NCBI RefSeq assembly: GCF_025506355.1
Contig: NZ_JANZYP010000002.1
Coordinates: 1 to 64,000 of the forward strand
Direction of reading: 5' to 3'
From: Sphaerisporangium corydalis
GTDB lineage: Bacteria; Actinomycetota; Actinomycetes; Streptosporangiales; Streptosporangiaceae
Length of the DNA stretch: 64,000 nt
The position numbers were made by a program, and so were the translations under genes. Of the stretch, positions 17,716-26,729 are shown in pieces. Under the pieces are notes generated by a model that ran no database searches, was not told where the DNA came from, and saw only the letters and a program-made list of their open reading frames with translations. Numbering within the stretch: the first letter of the stretch is position 1; each line of letters begins with the position of its first letter.

Positions 17716-18672
17716 ATGCGCGCGATCGTGGTTTCCGAGCCCGGTGGACCCGAGGTACTGGAGTGGCGGGAGGTTCCAGAACCTCGCCCCACACGGGGAG
17801 AAGTGCTGATCGAGGTGACCGCCGCCGGGGTCAACCGTGCCGACCTGATGCAACGGCAGGGTTTGTACCCTCCGCCGCCAGGAGTCTCGGAAATTCCCGG
17901 TCTGGAGTGTTCGGGCGTGGTCGCCGAGGTGGGCGAGGACGTCGAGGGCTTCGCGCCCGGCGACGAGGTGTGCGCGCTGCTGGCCGGCGGAGGGTACGCC
18001 GAGAGGGTGGCCGTCCCCTGGGAGCAGGTGCTCCCCGCGCCTTCTGGGGTCACTCTGGCGGAGGCGGCCGGGCTGCCCGAGGTCGTGTGCACCGTCTGGT
18101 CGAACGTCTTCATGGCCGGGCGGCTGCGGCGCGGGGAGACGCTCCTCGTGCACGGCGGGGCGAGCGGCATCGGCACCTGCGCGATCCAGATGGCCAAGGC
18201 GTTCGGCTCCCGCGTGGTGGTCACGGCGGGCACCCCGGAGAAGATCGCGTACTGCCTGGAGCTGGGCGCGGACGAGGCGATCAACCATCGCGAGGAGGAC
18301 TTCGCCGAGAAGGTCACCGCCGACGTAATCCTCGACATCATGGGCGCCAAGTACCTCGGCAGGAACGTCTCCGCGCTGAACACCGGGGGCCGGCTGGTGG
18401 TCATCGGCCTCCAGGGCGGGCTCAGGGGCGAGCTGGACCTCGGGGCGCTGATGGCCAGGCGTGGCTCGATCATCTCGACCGGGCTGCGCAACCGGCCCGT
18501 GGCGGACAAGGGCGTCATCGTGCGCGGCGTCCTCGAGAACGTGTGGCCTCTGGTGGCCGCGGGAGCGGTCCTGCCGATCGTCCACGAGGTCGTCCCGATG
18601 GCGGATGCCGCGCGGGCGCACCGGATCCTCGAATCCGGGGACCACATCGGGAAAGTCCTGCTGGCCAGGTGA
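17716..18672 (+). CDS. NAD(P)H quinone oxidoreductase (zinc-free MDR family)
   Basis: 318 aa, the usual length. It is a medium-chain dehydrogenase/reductase of the quinone reductase group (PIG3/TP53I3-like). The N-terminal part carries AGVNRADLMQRQGLYPPPPG and GLECSGVVAEVGEDV. The Rossmann part carries LLVHGGASGIGTCAIQMAKA and VVVTAGTPEKIAYCLELGAD. Zinc-ligand residues of alcohol dehydrogenases are absent, as expected. Such enzymes reduce quinones or alkenals with NADPH in the cytoplasm. ATG 17716 lacks a ribosome site; TACCTT 6 nt upstream could be a -10 box of a leaderless mRNA. bpa follows 15 bp downstream. Confidence 0.9.
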   Translation: MRAIVVSEPGGPEVLEWREVPEPRPTRGEVLIEVTAAGVNRADLMQRQGLYPPPPGVSEIPGLECSGVVAEVGEDVEGFAPGDEVCALLAGGGYAERVAVPWEQVLPAPSGVTLAEAAGLPEVVCTVWSNVFMAGRLRRGETLLVHGGASGIGTCAIQMAKAFGSRVVVTAGTPEKIAYCLELGADEAINHREEDFAEKVTADVILDIMGAKYLGRNVSALNTGGRLVVIGLQGGLRGELDLGALMARRGSIISTGLRNRPVADKGVIVRGVLENVWPLVAAGAVLPIVHEVVPMADAARAHRILESGDHIGKVLLAR

Positions 18673-18687
18673 GCTAGGTTGAATGTC

Positions 18688-19206
18688 ATGAATGCTGAGG
18701 AGAGCACCCCCCATATCGTGGTCGTCGGTCCCGATGGCCTGACGGTGGACGGGGCCGGCGGCGAGCACGAGGAGCGTTCGGTCGCCGAGCTGGTGGAGCA
18801 GCCGGCGAAGGTGATGCGCATCGGAAGCATGATCCGTCAGCTTCTGGAGGAGGTACGCGCCGCCCCTCTCGACGAGGCGAGCCGCAAGCGCCTCAAGGAC
18901 ATCCACCAGAGCTCGATCAAGGAGCTGGAGGACGGCCTCGCCCCCGAGCTGGTGGACGAGCTGGAGCGGCTGTCCCTGCCGTTCAGCGGCGGCGACGACG
19001 GTCCCGCGCCGAGCGACGCGGAGCTCCGTGTGGCCCACGCCCAGCTCGTCGGCTGGCTGGAGGGCCTGTTCCACGGCATCCAGACCACGCTGTTCGCCCA
19101 GCAGATGGCCGCCCGCGCCCAGCTGGAGCAGATGCGGCGCGCGCTGCCTGGCGGCGTCTCCCAGGACGAGCACCCGCCCCAGCGCAGCTCCGGCCCCTAC
19201 CTGTAA
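18688..19206 (+). CDS. bpa: Bacterial proteasome activator Bpa/PafE
   Basis: 172 aa, close to the Mycobacterium PafE length. After an acidic, disordered N terminus, residues 40-150 are helical (KVMRIGSMIRQLLEEVRAAP, then RLKDIHQSSIKELEDGLAPE), matching the four-helix bundle that builds the dodecameric ring. The protein ends in GPYL, the HbYX-type tail (-Gly-X-Tyr-Leu) that docks into the alpha-ring and opens the 20S proteasome gate without ATP. This implies the organism has a 20S proteasome. ATG 18688 is chosen; TAGGTT lies 7 nt upstream. It is 15 bp after the oxidoreductase, probably in the same transcript. Confidence 0.9.
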   Translation: MNAEESTPHIVVVGPDGLTVDGAGGEHEERSVAELVEQPAKVMRIGSMIRQLLEEVRAAPLDEASRKRLKDIHQSSIKELEDGLAPELVDELERLSLPFSGGDDGPAPSDAELRVAHAQLVGWLEGLFHGIQTTLFAQQMAARAQLEQMRRALPGGVSQDEHPPQRSSGPYL

Positions 19207-19245
19207 CCCGCCCGCCCCCTGTAGGCCCTCCGGCCGGCACCCCTG

Positions 19246-20043
19246 TCAGCCGTACAGCTTCTCCAGTACCTGGGCCACCCCGTCGTCGTCGTTGGCCGCC
19301 GTCACGTGCGTGACGGCGGCCAGCACGTCCCGGTGGGCGTTGGCCACGGCGTACGACGTGCCGGCCCAGTCGAGCATCGGCAGGTCGTTCGGCATGTCGC
19401 CGAAGGCCACCACCTCCTCCGCGCCGATGAGGTGCTCCCGGGCGAGCGCGGCGAGCGCGGTCGCCTTCGTCACGCCCTGGGCGCTCATCTCGATCAGCGC
19501 CCTGCCGCTGGAGTGGGTGGCGGTCAGCAGGTCGCCCACGGCCTCCTCCACGAGGAGGTGGAGCAGGTCGGGGTTCATGGTGCGGTGGAAGGCCAGCAGC
19601 TTGGCGCAGGGCCGCGAGATCAGCGTGGCGGCGCCCACGTGCGGCCCCGGGACCTCACCGCGGTCCCAGCCGCCGAGCCGGAACCCGCTCTCGTGGGCGA
19701 AGCCGCCCTCGTACTCCACCGAGAAGGTGAGCCCCGGGATGCGCTCCCGCAGGCGGCGCACGGCCTCGGAGAGCACCGCCGGGTCGATGAGGTGGGACTC
19801 GACGATGCGCTCGGCGTGCAGGTCGTACACCAGTGCGCCGTTGGCGCAGATGGCGAGTCCTCGGTGGCGCACGGACCCTGCGACGTTGCCCATCCACCTC
19901 GGCGGCCTGCCGGTGACGAACACCAGGACCGCGCCCGCCTGCTCCACGAGCGCGAACGCCGCCGCCGTACGCGGCGAGATGGTGCCGTCCGACCGCAGGG
20001 CGGTGCCGTCCAGGTCGGTGGCGATGAGTCTGGGGCTGGCCAT
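19246..20043 (-). CDS. HAD-superfamily Cof-type phosphatase
   Basis: 265 aa. Motif I is LIATDLDGTALRSDG with the nucleophile Asp near residue 9. Motif II is VFVTGRPPRW, a conserved Lys follows (GVTKATALAAL), and motif IV is VVAFGDMPNDLPML. The C2-type cap between motifs II and III identifies the Cof/YbiV group, which dephosphorylates sugar phosphates, FMN and similar metabolites. The exact substrate cannot be told. It is divergent from the cold-shock gene and 40 bp from the end of bpa, with which it converges. Confidence 0.9.
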   Translation of the reverse strand: MASPRLIATDLDGTALRSDGTISPRTAAAFALVEQAGAVLVFVTGRPPRWMGNVAGSVRHRGLAICANGALVYDLHAERIVESHLIDPAVLSEAVRRLRERIPGLTFSVEYEGGFAHESGFRLGGWDRGEVPGPHVGAATLISRPCAKLLAFHRTMNPDLLHLLVEEAVGDLLTATHSSGRALIEMSAQGVTKATALAALAREHLIGAEEVVAFGDMPNDLPMLDWAGTSYAVANAHRDVLAAVTHVTAANDDDGVAQVLEKLYG

Positions 20044-20206
20044 AACAAGCTCTAGTTTGCCCTGTGTGAGAACCGGGACCCCCGTCAGCCCAGGGAGTAA
20101 AAGAATCTCGCCAGGAGGGGGAACAAAGGGCCGCAGATGGTGTTAGATGTGGTGGCGTTGTATTAGCTGAACCCGATGTGCGAAACCAGCTTGACTGTCT
20201 GAGCGG

Positions 20207-20280
20207 CCCCGGGAAGCTGTGCGACACACCCCGGGGTTCGCGAGGTGTGGACCCCAAGATCAATCGCAGGGAGAGCTTTA
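20207..20280 (+). promoter_or_regulatory. Structured leader of the cold-shock gene
   Basis: The leader holds two mutually exclusive stems: ccccggg (20207-20213) with the ccccgggg run at 20229-20236, or cacacc (20225-20230) with ggtgtg (20244-20249). They share bases 20229-20230. Long foldable leaders control cspA-type mRNAs by temperature in other bacteria; here this is inference. The ribosome site GGGAGAG lies 6 nt before the start. Confidence 0.35.
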
Positions 20281-20484
20281 ATGGCTCAGGGAACCGTCAA
20301 GTGGTTCAACGCCGAGAAGGGCTACGGATTCATCGCCCCCGACGGTGAGGCTCCGGATGTCTTCGTGCACTTCTCCGAGATCGTCGGCAACGGCTACCGC
20401 AGTCTCGAAGACGGCCAGCGGGTCGAGTTCGAGGTCACGCAGGGACAGAAGGGTCCGCAGGCGTCGCAGGTCCGCGCCGTCTGA
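20281..20484 (+). CDS. CspA-family cold-shock protein
   Basis: 67 aa, the standard single cold-shock domain. It contains [19 protein letters not shown] (RNP1) and VFVHFSEI (RNP2), the aromatic nucleic-acid-binding surface. These proteins bind single-stranded RNA and DNA and melt secondary structure. The position after Asp 21 reads [10 protein letters not shown], as in the actinobacterial forms. It is a single-gene unit with a strong terminator 15 bp downstream and a structured leader. Confidence 0.95.
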   Translation: MAQGTVKWFNAEKGYGFIAPDGEAPDVFVHFSEIVGNGYRSLEDGQRVEFEVTQGQKGPQASQVRAV

Positions 20485-20498
20485 CCACTGACACACAC

Positions 20499-20531
20499 AA
20501 GGCGGGGTTCGCGTAAAGCGAACCCCGCCTT
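20499..20531 (+). terminator. Hairpin terminator after cold-shock gene
   Basis: Perfect 14-bp arms, aaggcggggttcgc (20499-20512) and its complement (20518-20531), with loop gtaaa. No T-run follows, which is common in actinomycetes. The convergent serS gene ends at 20644, so it may serve both directions. Confidence 0.8.
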
Positions 20532-20643
20532 CGTGTCGTATATCGCCCACACCACTCTGACAAAGCGGACATAGGTAGCAGACAGTGCGAGAGTAAGCCC
20601 CCTTCCAAAGGGGAATAGCGGTTTACTCTTCGTCAGGACCTGA

Positions 20644-21906
20644 CTACTTGACCGGCTCCAGGACGTCCAGTCCGACATAAGGCCGCAGCGCCTTGGGCAC
20701 CACCACCGACCCGTCGGCCTGCTGGTGGTTCTCCAGGATGGCCACGATCCATCGCGTGGTCGCCAGGGTGCCGTTGAGGGTGGCGACGTGCCTCGGCTTC
20801 TCGTCGGTGTCGCGGTAGCGCACGGCGAGCCTTCGGGCCTGGAACTCGGTGCAGTTGGACGTCGAGGTGAGCTCCAGGTAGCGGTTCTGCGTCGGCAGCC
20901 ACGCCTCGCAGTCGAACTTCCTGGCGGCGCTGGTGCCGAGGTCGCCCGCCGCGGTGTCGATCACCCGGTACGGCAGCTCGGCCTTGGCCAGCATCTCCTT
21001 CTCCCACCCGAGAAGGCGGGCGTGCTCCTCGCGCGCGTCCTCGGGACGGCAGTAGGAGAACATCTCGACCTTGTCGAACTGGTGGACCCGGATGATGCCC
21101 CGCGTGTCCTTGCCGTACGACCCGGCCTCGCGCCGGAAGCACGACGACCACCCGGCGTACCGGATCGGCAGCGACCCGCCGTCGAGGATCTCGTTGCCAT
21201 GGTAGGCGGCCATGGGGGCCTCGGAGGTGCCCACGAGGTAGAGGTCGTCGGCCTCCAGGCGGTAGACCTCCGAGGAGTGGGACCCGAGGAAGCCCGTGCC
21301 GGCCATCGCCTCGGGCTTGAGCAGCACCGGAGTGATCATCGGCACGAAACCGGCCTCGATCGCCTGCTGCATGGCCATGTTGAGCAGGCCGAGCTGCAGC
21401 CGCGCGCCCGCGCCGGTCAGGAAGAAGAACCGGGCACCGGACACCTTGGCGCCGCGCTCGGTGTCGATCGCCCCGAGCATCTCGCCGAGTTCGAGGTGGT
21501 CGCGCGGCGTGAAGTCGAAGCTGGGCTTGTCCCCGACCTCCTCCAGCACCACGTAGTCGTCCTCGCCGCCGGCCGGGGCGCCCTCCTCGATGATGTTGGG
21601 CACGCCCGCCAGGAGCGCGTCGAGCTCCTTGGCCAGCTTCTCCGACTCGGCCTCGGCGCCCTTCACGTTGGCGGCGAGATCCTTGGCACGGCCGAGAAGC
21701 GCGGCACGCTCGTCGCCGGAGGACCTGGACACCGACTTGCCGACGGTCTTCTGCTCGGCGCGCAGCGACTCGTAGCCGCTCAGCGCGCTTCTGCGCCGCT
21801 CGTCCAGGTCGAGCAGCGTGTCGACGACGGAGTCGTCCTCACCGCGGGCACGCTGCGACGCCCGTAGCCGGTCCGGGTCCTCACGAAGGGTACGCAGGTC
21901 AATCAC
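20644..21906 (-). CDS. serS: Seryl-tRNA synthetase
   Basis: 420 aa, typical of bacterial class IIa SerRS. The N-terminal coiled-coil arm that grips the long variable arm of tRNA-Ser spans residues 25-110. Class II motif 2 includes [20 protein letters not shown], and motif 3 is [25 protein letters not shown] is the serine-binding TXE segment. GTG 21906 starts the protein as [12 protein letters not shown], the usual N terminus. It lies 52 bp after pheA on the same strand, an order shared by many actinomycetes. Confidence 0.97.
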   Translation of the reverse strand: MIDLRTLREDPDRLRASQRARGEDDSVVDTLLDLDERRRSALSGYESLRAEQKTVGKSVSRSSGDERAALLGRAKDLAANVKGAEAESEKLAKELDALLAGVPNIIEEGAPAGGEDDYVVLEEVGDKPSFDFTPRDHLELGEMLGAIDTERGAKVSGARFFFLTGAGARLQLGLLNMAMQQAIEAGFVPMITPVLLKPEAMAGTGFLGSHSSEVYRLEADDLYLVGTSEAPMAAYHGNEILDGGSLPIRYAGWSSCFRREAGSYGKDTRGIIRVHQFDKVEMFSYCRPEDAREEHARLLGWEKEMLAKAELPYRVIDTAAGDLGTSAARKFDCEAWLPTQNRYLELTSTSNCTEFQARRLAVRYRDTDEKPRHVATLNGTLATTRWIVAILENHQQADGSVVVPKALRPYVGLDVLEPVK

Positions 21907-21958
21907 GTGGTAAAGGCTACCGATGTCCGACCGGCGCTCGCGCGCCTATTGTCCTCTG

Positions 21959-22879
21959 TCAGGCCTGGCCGGTGCGGATCCTGGCCAGCCAGCCGGCCGC
22001 CTCGGCGAAGTCGGGGTCGGCCACACCGGACTTGAGCTGCGGAGAGACCCGGTCGGCGCGCGGGTAGCTGCCGAGGAAGCGCACGTCGTCGGAAAGCCTG
22101 CGCAGACCCGACAGGGCCTCGCCGACCCGGGCGTCGCCGACGTGACCCTCGGCGTCGAAGTGGAAGAAATAGCGCCCGATGCCGTCGCCGGTCGGCCGCG
22201 ACTCGATGCGCGTCAGGTTGACCCCGCGCACCGCGAACTCGCTCAGCATCTCCAGCAGCGCGCCCGGGTGGTCGTCGCGGAGGAAGGCCACCAACGAGGT
22301 GCGGTCGGCACCGGTCGGCTCGGGCAGCGGGCCCGGCCGGGAGACCCGGACGAACCGGGTGACGGTGTCGTCGCGGTCGCCCATGCGGGCCGCCAGCTCG
22401 AACAGCCCGTAGTGCTCGCCCGCGATGGCCGGCCCGATCGCCGCGTCGTACGGCGAGCCGGGCATGGAGACCTCAAGCGCGGCGGCGGCCGTCGACGGCG
22501 CGGCGACCACCACGGCGTCGGGCAGCTCGCGGGCCAGGTAGTTGCGGCACTGGGTGATCGCGGCCGGGTGGGTGTAGACCCGCTTGATCTGCGGCAGGCC
22601 GATGCCGGGCCGCACCAGCAGGGAGAACTCGACGGGCAGGAGCAGTTCGGCGCTGATCAGGAGCGGCTCGCCCCAGGCCAGCTCGTCGAGCGTGACCGTG
22701 ATCGCGCCCTCGACGGAGTTCTCCAGGGGGACGACGGCGCCGTCGGCCTCGCCGCCCCGCGCGGCGTCCAGCGCCGCCGACACGTTGGCGCACGGCAGAC
22801 GCTCGGCGTCCGGCGCGAGGATCCGCAGGGCCGCTTCGCAGAACGTGCCCTCGGGTCCGAGATAGGCGAGTTTCGGCAT
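21959..22879 (-). CDS. pheA: Prephenate dehydratase
   Basis: 306 aa. The catalytic domain begins MPKLAYLGPEGTFCEAAL, includes VVPLENSVEGAITVTLDEL, and reaches the conserved DTVTRFVRV with the catalytic Thr. The C-terminal ACT domain carries ALLEMLSEFAVRGVNLTRI and ESRP, which bind phenylalanine for feedback inhibition. It converts prephenate to phenylpyruvate. It is a monofunctional enzyme without chorismate mutase, as usual in actinobacteria. The gene precedes serS and follows a glycosyltransferase gene on the same strand with a 30-bp gap. Confidence 0.96.
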   Translation of the reverse strand: MPKLAYLGPEGTFCEAALRILAPDAERLPCANVSAALDAARGGEADGAVVPLENSVEGAITVTLDELAWGEPLLISAELLLPVEFSLLVRPGIGLPQIKRVYTHPAAITQCRNYLARELPDAVVVAAPSTAAAALEVSMPGSPYDAAIGPAIAGEHYGLFELAARMGDRDDTVTRFVRVSRPGPLPEPTGADRTSLVAFLRDDHPGALLEMLSEFAVRGVNLTRIESRPTGDGIGRYFFHFDAEGHVGDARVGEALSGLRRLSDDVRFLGSYPRADRVSPQLKSGVADPDFAEAAGWLARIRTGQA

Positions 22880-22909
22880 ATCACAAGGCTACCGGCCTGT
22901 CCGCCCCTC

Positions 22910-24214
22910 TCACTCGAGATATCCATGACTGACGCTGGAGCCGGGCCCGACAGGGGTCGCGGCCCCGCGACGGGCCAGCAGCCACACCAGGCCGACGGCC
23001 CCGAGCCCGAACGCGTCCTGGACGATCCGCCCGGCGACGGGGCTGAGTACCGGGATCTCGGCGGCTCGCAGCGAGACCCCCCACCACGGGATCGGCAGCA
23101 CGTAGTAGAGCCAGACGCCCGCGGGCACCCAGAGCCACGCGAGCTCGCGCCACCCCCGCGCGGAGGCGGTGGCGGTGGCGTGCCCGGCCAGCGCGGCGAG
23201 GACGACGATCATCCAGGCCAGGTGGTGGATCCAGGCGACCGGCGAGATCAGCACGGCCATCAGGCCCGTCAGCGCCACGGCCGTCATCTGGTCGCCGTCG
23301 CGCAGCGCCCTGCGGGCGTGGCGGAACCCGTACCAGGCGATGGCGGCCACCAGGGCCAGCCAGAGGAGCGAGGTGAGCCAGCCGGGCAGGTAGAGGCGCA
23401 GCAGCATCCCGCGGATCGACTGGTTGGTGGTGGAGGTGTTGGACCCCACCCGATCGGAGTCGAGCAGGGCGGAGAACCAGAAGGCGCCGGCGTCGTGCGG
23501 GATCACCAGGAACGGCAGGACGGTCAGCAGCAGCGTGGTGAGGGCCGCGATGGAGAAGGTCCTGCGCTGCTCGGGAAGGCCGTCCCTCCCGAAGCCGGTG
23601 ATCAGGAGATATATCAGGAAGACGCCGGGGGTGAGCTTGACCGCCGTGGCCAGCCCGATCAGCATGCCGCGCGGCCACCACGGCCGGCGCGCGACACAGT
23701 CCACCAGGCACAACATCACCAGGATGATGTCCACCTGGCCGAACCGCACCTGGTCCCTGATCGGCATGAGGTACATGCCCGCGACCGTCAGCACTGCGAA
23801 CAGCGCCGGCACCGCCCACGCCGGCCGGCCGGGAAGGTGGCGCTCGAACCGGGCGAGCAGCTCGCGGAAGGCGAACCAGACCGTCACGGCGAGGGAGGCG
23901 AGGACGCCGATCGTCCACACCCACTGGGCCGCCGGCCAGGACATCGCGGCCAGCGGCACGGCGAGCAGCGCGGCGATCGGCGGGTAGGTGAACGGCAGCA
24001 ACTGGGGCGCGGGCGTGAACGCGTCGTAGACCGGGAACCCGCGCAGGACGCTCTCGCCGCCGAGACGGTAGACGTCCAGGTCGACCAGGCGCTGGTCGAG
24101 GGGGTTGGACAGCCAGTAGGCGACCAGGGGGACGGCCGCCGCGCCGATGATCAGCAGGGCCAGCGGCCACGTCCACCACCGCCGTACGGGCAAGGGCGCG
24201 GGCTCAGTACTCAC
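22910..24214 (-). CDS. GT87-type polyprenol-phosphate mannosyltransferase
   Basis: 434 aa with about ten membrane segments. The first extracellular loop has LVDLDVYRLGGESVLRG, with the acidic pair expected for GT-C enzymes, then LPFTYPPIAALLAVPL. Later comes GQVDIILVMLCLVD and AVKLTPGVFLIYLL. These are family traits of DUF2029/GT87, which includes PimE and other alpha-1,2-mannosyltransferases of lipomannan synthesis. The sugar acceptor is not predictable. Start GTG 24214. Three more envelope-glycan genes lie within 5 kb. Confidence 0.85.
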   Translation of the reverse strand: MSTEPAPLPVRRWWTWPLALLIIGAAAVPLVAYWLSNPLDQRLVDLDVYRLGGESVLRGFPVYDAFTPAPQLLPFTYPPIAALLAVPLAAMSWPAAQWVWTIGVLASLAVTVWFAFRELLARFERHLPGRPAWAVPALFAVLTVAGMYLMPIRDQVRFGQVDIILVMLCLVDCVARRPWWPRGMLIGLATAVKLTPGVFLIYLLITGFGRDGLPEQRRTFSIAALTTLLLTVLPFLVIPHDAGAFWFSALLDSDRVGSNTSTTNQSIRGMLLRLYLPGWLTSLLWLALVAAIAWYGFRHARRALRDGDQMTAVALTGLMAVLISPVAWIHHLAWMIVVLAALAGHATATASARGWRELAWLWVPAGVWLYYVLPIPWWGVSLRAAEIPVLSPVAGRIVQDAFGLGAVGLVWLLARRGAATPVGPGSSVSHGYLE

Positions 24215-24323
24215 GACCTGGCAGGCTACCGCCTCTTCGCGGGGACGCGGGGGTCGTGGTCCTGGCTATGGTTTCCAGGGCGAAGTGGTCGCCGGAGGGT
24301 GGAAGCGAGGGTTCCCGTTGGAC

Positions 24324-26729
24324 ATGCGAGACGCCGTCCGGACGTGGGCGGCGCTGGTGTGGGCGCTCGGGCTGGCCGTCCTGCCCACCGGCCCGGCCCA
24401 GGCCGCCTCGCACACCGCTCCCGCCCCGCGAGAGGTCACGGCGCTCCGGCACGGTGCGGCGCCCCCGCACGAATCCGCCGCCCAGGTGACGCTCCGACAC
24501 GGCGGATCCGGGACGTATTCGGCGCCCCCGCGCGAATCCACCGCCCAGGCGACACTCCGGCAGCGCGGACCCGGGGCGCGGGGAGCGGTGCCGGCCGTTC
24601 GCGGCGCGGGCGCCGCCGGGCGAGGGGCGATCGCCGGGCGTGTGGTGCTGGTCGGGGTGCCGGGGCTGGAGTGGGCCGATCTCAGTGAGGCCGGCACGCC
24701 CAACCTGTGGGCGCTGGCGGGCCGGGGCGCGTCGGCGTCGATGTCGATCCGTGCCTATCCCCGGCCCGACCGGGCGAGCACCTGCCCGGTCGCCGGATGG
24801 CTGACGGTCTCGGCCGGCCAGCGCGCGGGGTCGGCGGCGGGCGAGTGCGGCCTTCCCCCCGCCCCCGTGGCCGCTCCCGACGGCTCGGCGAGCGTGCCCG
24901 GGTGGGCCGATCTGGCGTCCTTCAACGCCGCCACCTCCTACCGCGCCACGATCGGCCTGCTCGGCCAGGCCGTGCGGGACGCCGGGGGGACGGTGGCCGC
25001 CGCCGGGCCCGGTGCCGCCCTCGGCGCCGCCGACAGATCCGGAAAAATCGCGAAATATGCCGAGAACGTGGGCGGGCTCGGCGATCTCGGCCGGTACGAC
25101 CTCGTCGTGGCCGGCATCGACGACCTGGCCCGCGCCTGGATCACCCAGCCGGGCGCGGCCGCGCCGCCCCCCGACCTGACCCGGCAGGCACGGGCCGAGG
25201 CGGTTGCCCGCGCCGACCGCCAGGCCGGCGAGATCCTGCGGCTGGTCCCCCCAGGCGCCACCACCCTCATCGCGGGCCTGTCCGACGCCTCCGCGCGCTC
25301 CCACCTGCACGTCGCGATCGCCGAGGGCCCCTCCCCGAGCGGGCCGCCGTACCGCCACGGGCACCTCACCGCCACCTCGACCCGCCAGGACGCCCTGGTC
25401 ACCATCACGGACGTGACCACCACCGTCCTGGACACTCTCGGCGTCCCGGTCCCTGAAGGCGCCGTAGGGCGCCCCTGGGCCTCCGGAGGGCCATCCCCCG
25501 AACGGGTCTCCGACGCCGTCAGGGAGCTGTCCGACGCCGATCTGGCGAGCCGTGTCCTGGTCGAGGTGCGCGCGCCCTTCTTCGCGGTGCTCGTCGCCCT
25601 CCAGCTGATCTTCTACGGGCTGGCCGCCCTCGCCGTCCGCCGAGGGTGGGGCGGCGCCCGCGTCCTGGCGGCCACCCAGGTCCTCGCCGTGGCCGCCGGG
25701 GCCGTCGCGGTGTCGACGTTCCTGGCGCAGCTCGTCCCGTGGTGGAACCTGCCGCACCCGATGGCCGCGCTGATCGCGACGATCGCGGCGAGCGCCGGGC
25801 TGCTGGCGGCGCTCGCGTTCGCCGGGCCGTGGCGCGCCCACGTCCTCGGCCCGCTGACCGTCGTCGCGGCCGTGACCTCGCTCGCGCTGATGATCGACGT
25901 GATGACCGGGTCCCGGCTCCAGGTGAACGCCGTCACCGGGTACGAACCGGTCACCGGCGGCCGGTTCTACGGCTTCAGCAACATCGCGTTCGCCGTGTAC
26001 GCGACCGGCACGATCCTCGCGCTCGCCAGCGTGGCGCAGGTCCTGATGGAACGCGGGCGCCGCGCGGTGGCCCTGGCCGTCTGCCTGGTGTACGGGCTTT
26101 TGGCGATCTTCGCGGACGGGTGGCCGGGGTGGGGGGCCGACTTCGGCGGGGTGCCCGCGTTCGTCCTCGGGTTCGCGGTGTTCATGCTGATGCTGTCCGG
26201 CAGGAAGGTGACCCCCGGGCGGCTGGTGGTCGTCGCGGCCGGCGGGGCCGCGCTGGTCGGCGTGATCGCGGTGGCCGACTGGCTGCGCCCGAGCGAGCAG
26301 CGCACCCACCTGGGCGCCTTCGTCCAGCAGGTGGCCGACGGCGAGGCGCTGCCGGTGGTCGGCCGCAAGCTCGGCGCGATGCTCGGCACGCTCGGGAACT
26401 GGCAGCTCACGGCTCTCTCGCTGGCCGCCCTTGCGTTCCTGTTCTTCGTGCTCGCCCGCCCCTCGCGGTGGGGCGTCTCGGCCCTCGGCCTGGCCTACAC
26501 CGGGGCGCCCGCGCTGCGCGCCGGGCTGTTCGGGGTGCTCACCACGGCGCTGGCCGGCTTCCTGGTCAACGACTCCGGCATCGCCATCCCGGCCATGGCG
26601 CTCACGGTCGCGGTGCCGCTGACCCTGGCCGCGTCCATCCGCGCGCTGCAGCGCGGAGGGCCCACCACACCAGGCCGGCCGTCAGCGCCAGCAGGATCCA
26701 CGGCACCACCTGACCCCGCCACACCGTGA
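24324..26729 (+). CDS. Alkaline-phosphatase-like membrane protein
   Basis: 801 aa. A signal peptide is followed by an Ala/Arg-rich linker, then a domain opening VVLVGVPGLEWADL and running past ARSHLHVAIAEGPSPSG and TSTRQDALVTITDVTTTVLD. The order resembles alkaline-phosphatase/sulfatase superfamily proteins, though metal ligands are not all clear. From about residue 415 there are ten or so membrane helices (AVLVALQLIFYGLAALAV and others) with TGYEPVTGGRFYGFSNIAFA. Conserved actinobacterial proteins of this layout are uncharacterised; envelope polymer work is inferred from the glycosyltransferases around it. TTG 24318 is a possible start. Its end overlaps the convergent gene by 128 bp. Confidence 0.75.
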   Translation: MRDAVRTWAALVWALGLAVLPTGPAQAASHTAPAPREVTALRHGAAPPHESAAQVTLRHGGSGTYSAPPRESTAQATLRQRGPGARGAVPAVRGAGAAGRGAIAGRVVLVGVPGLEWADLSEAGTPNLWALAGRGASASMSIRAYPRPDRASTCPVAGWLTVSAGQRAGSAAGECGLPPAPVAAPDGSASVPGWADLASFNAATSYRATIGLLGQAVRDAGGTVAAAGPGAALGAADRSGKIAKYAENVGGLGDLGRYDLVVAGIDDLARAWITQPGAAAPPPDLTRQARAEAVARADRQAGEILRLVPPGATTLIAGLSDASARSHLHVAIAEGPSPSGPPYRHGHLTATSTRQDALVTITDVTTTVLDTLGVPVPEGAVGRPWASGGPSPERVSDAVRELSDADLASRVLVEVRAPFFAVLVALQLIFYGLAALAVRRGWGGARVLAATQVLAVAAGAVAVSTFLAQLVPWWNLPHPMAALIATIAASAGLLAALAFAGPWRAHVLGPLTVVAAVTSLALMIDVMTGSRLQVNAVTGYEPVTGGRFYGFSNIAFAVYATGTILALASVAQVLMERGRRAVALAVCLVYGLLAIFADGWPGWGADFGGVPAFVLGFAVFMLMLSGRKVTPGRLVVVAAGGAALVGVIAVADWLRPSEQRTHLGAFVQQVADGEALPVVGRKLGAMLGTLGNWQLTALSLAALAFLFFVLARPSRWGVSALGLAYTGAPALRAGLFGVLTTALAGFLVNDSGIAIPAMALTVAVPLTLAASIRALQRGGPTTPGRPSAPAGSTAPPDPATP

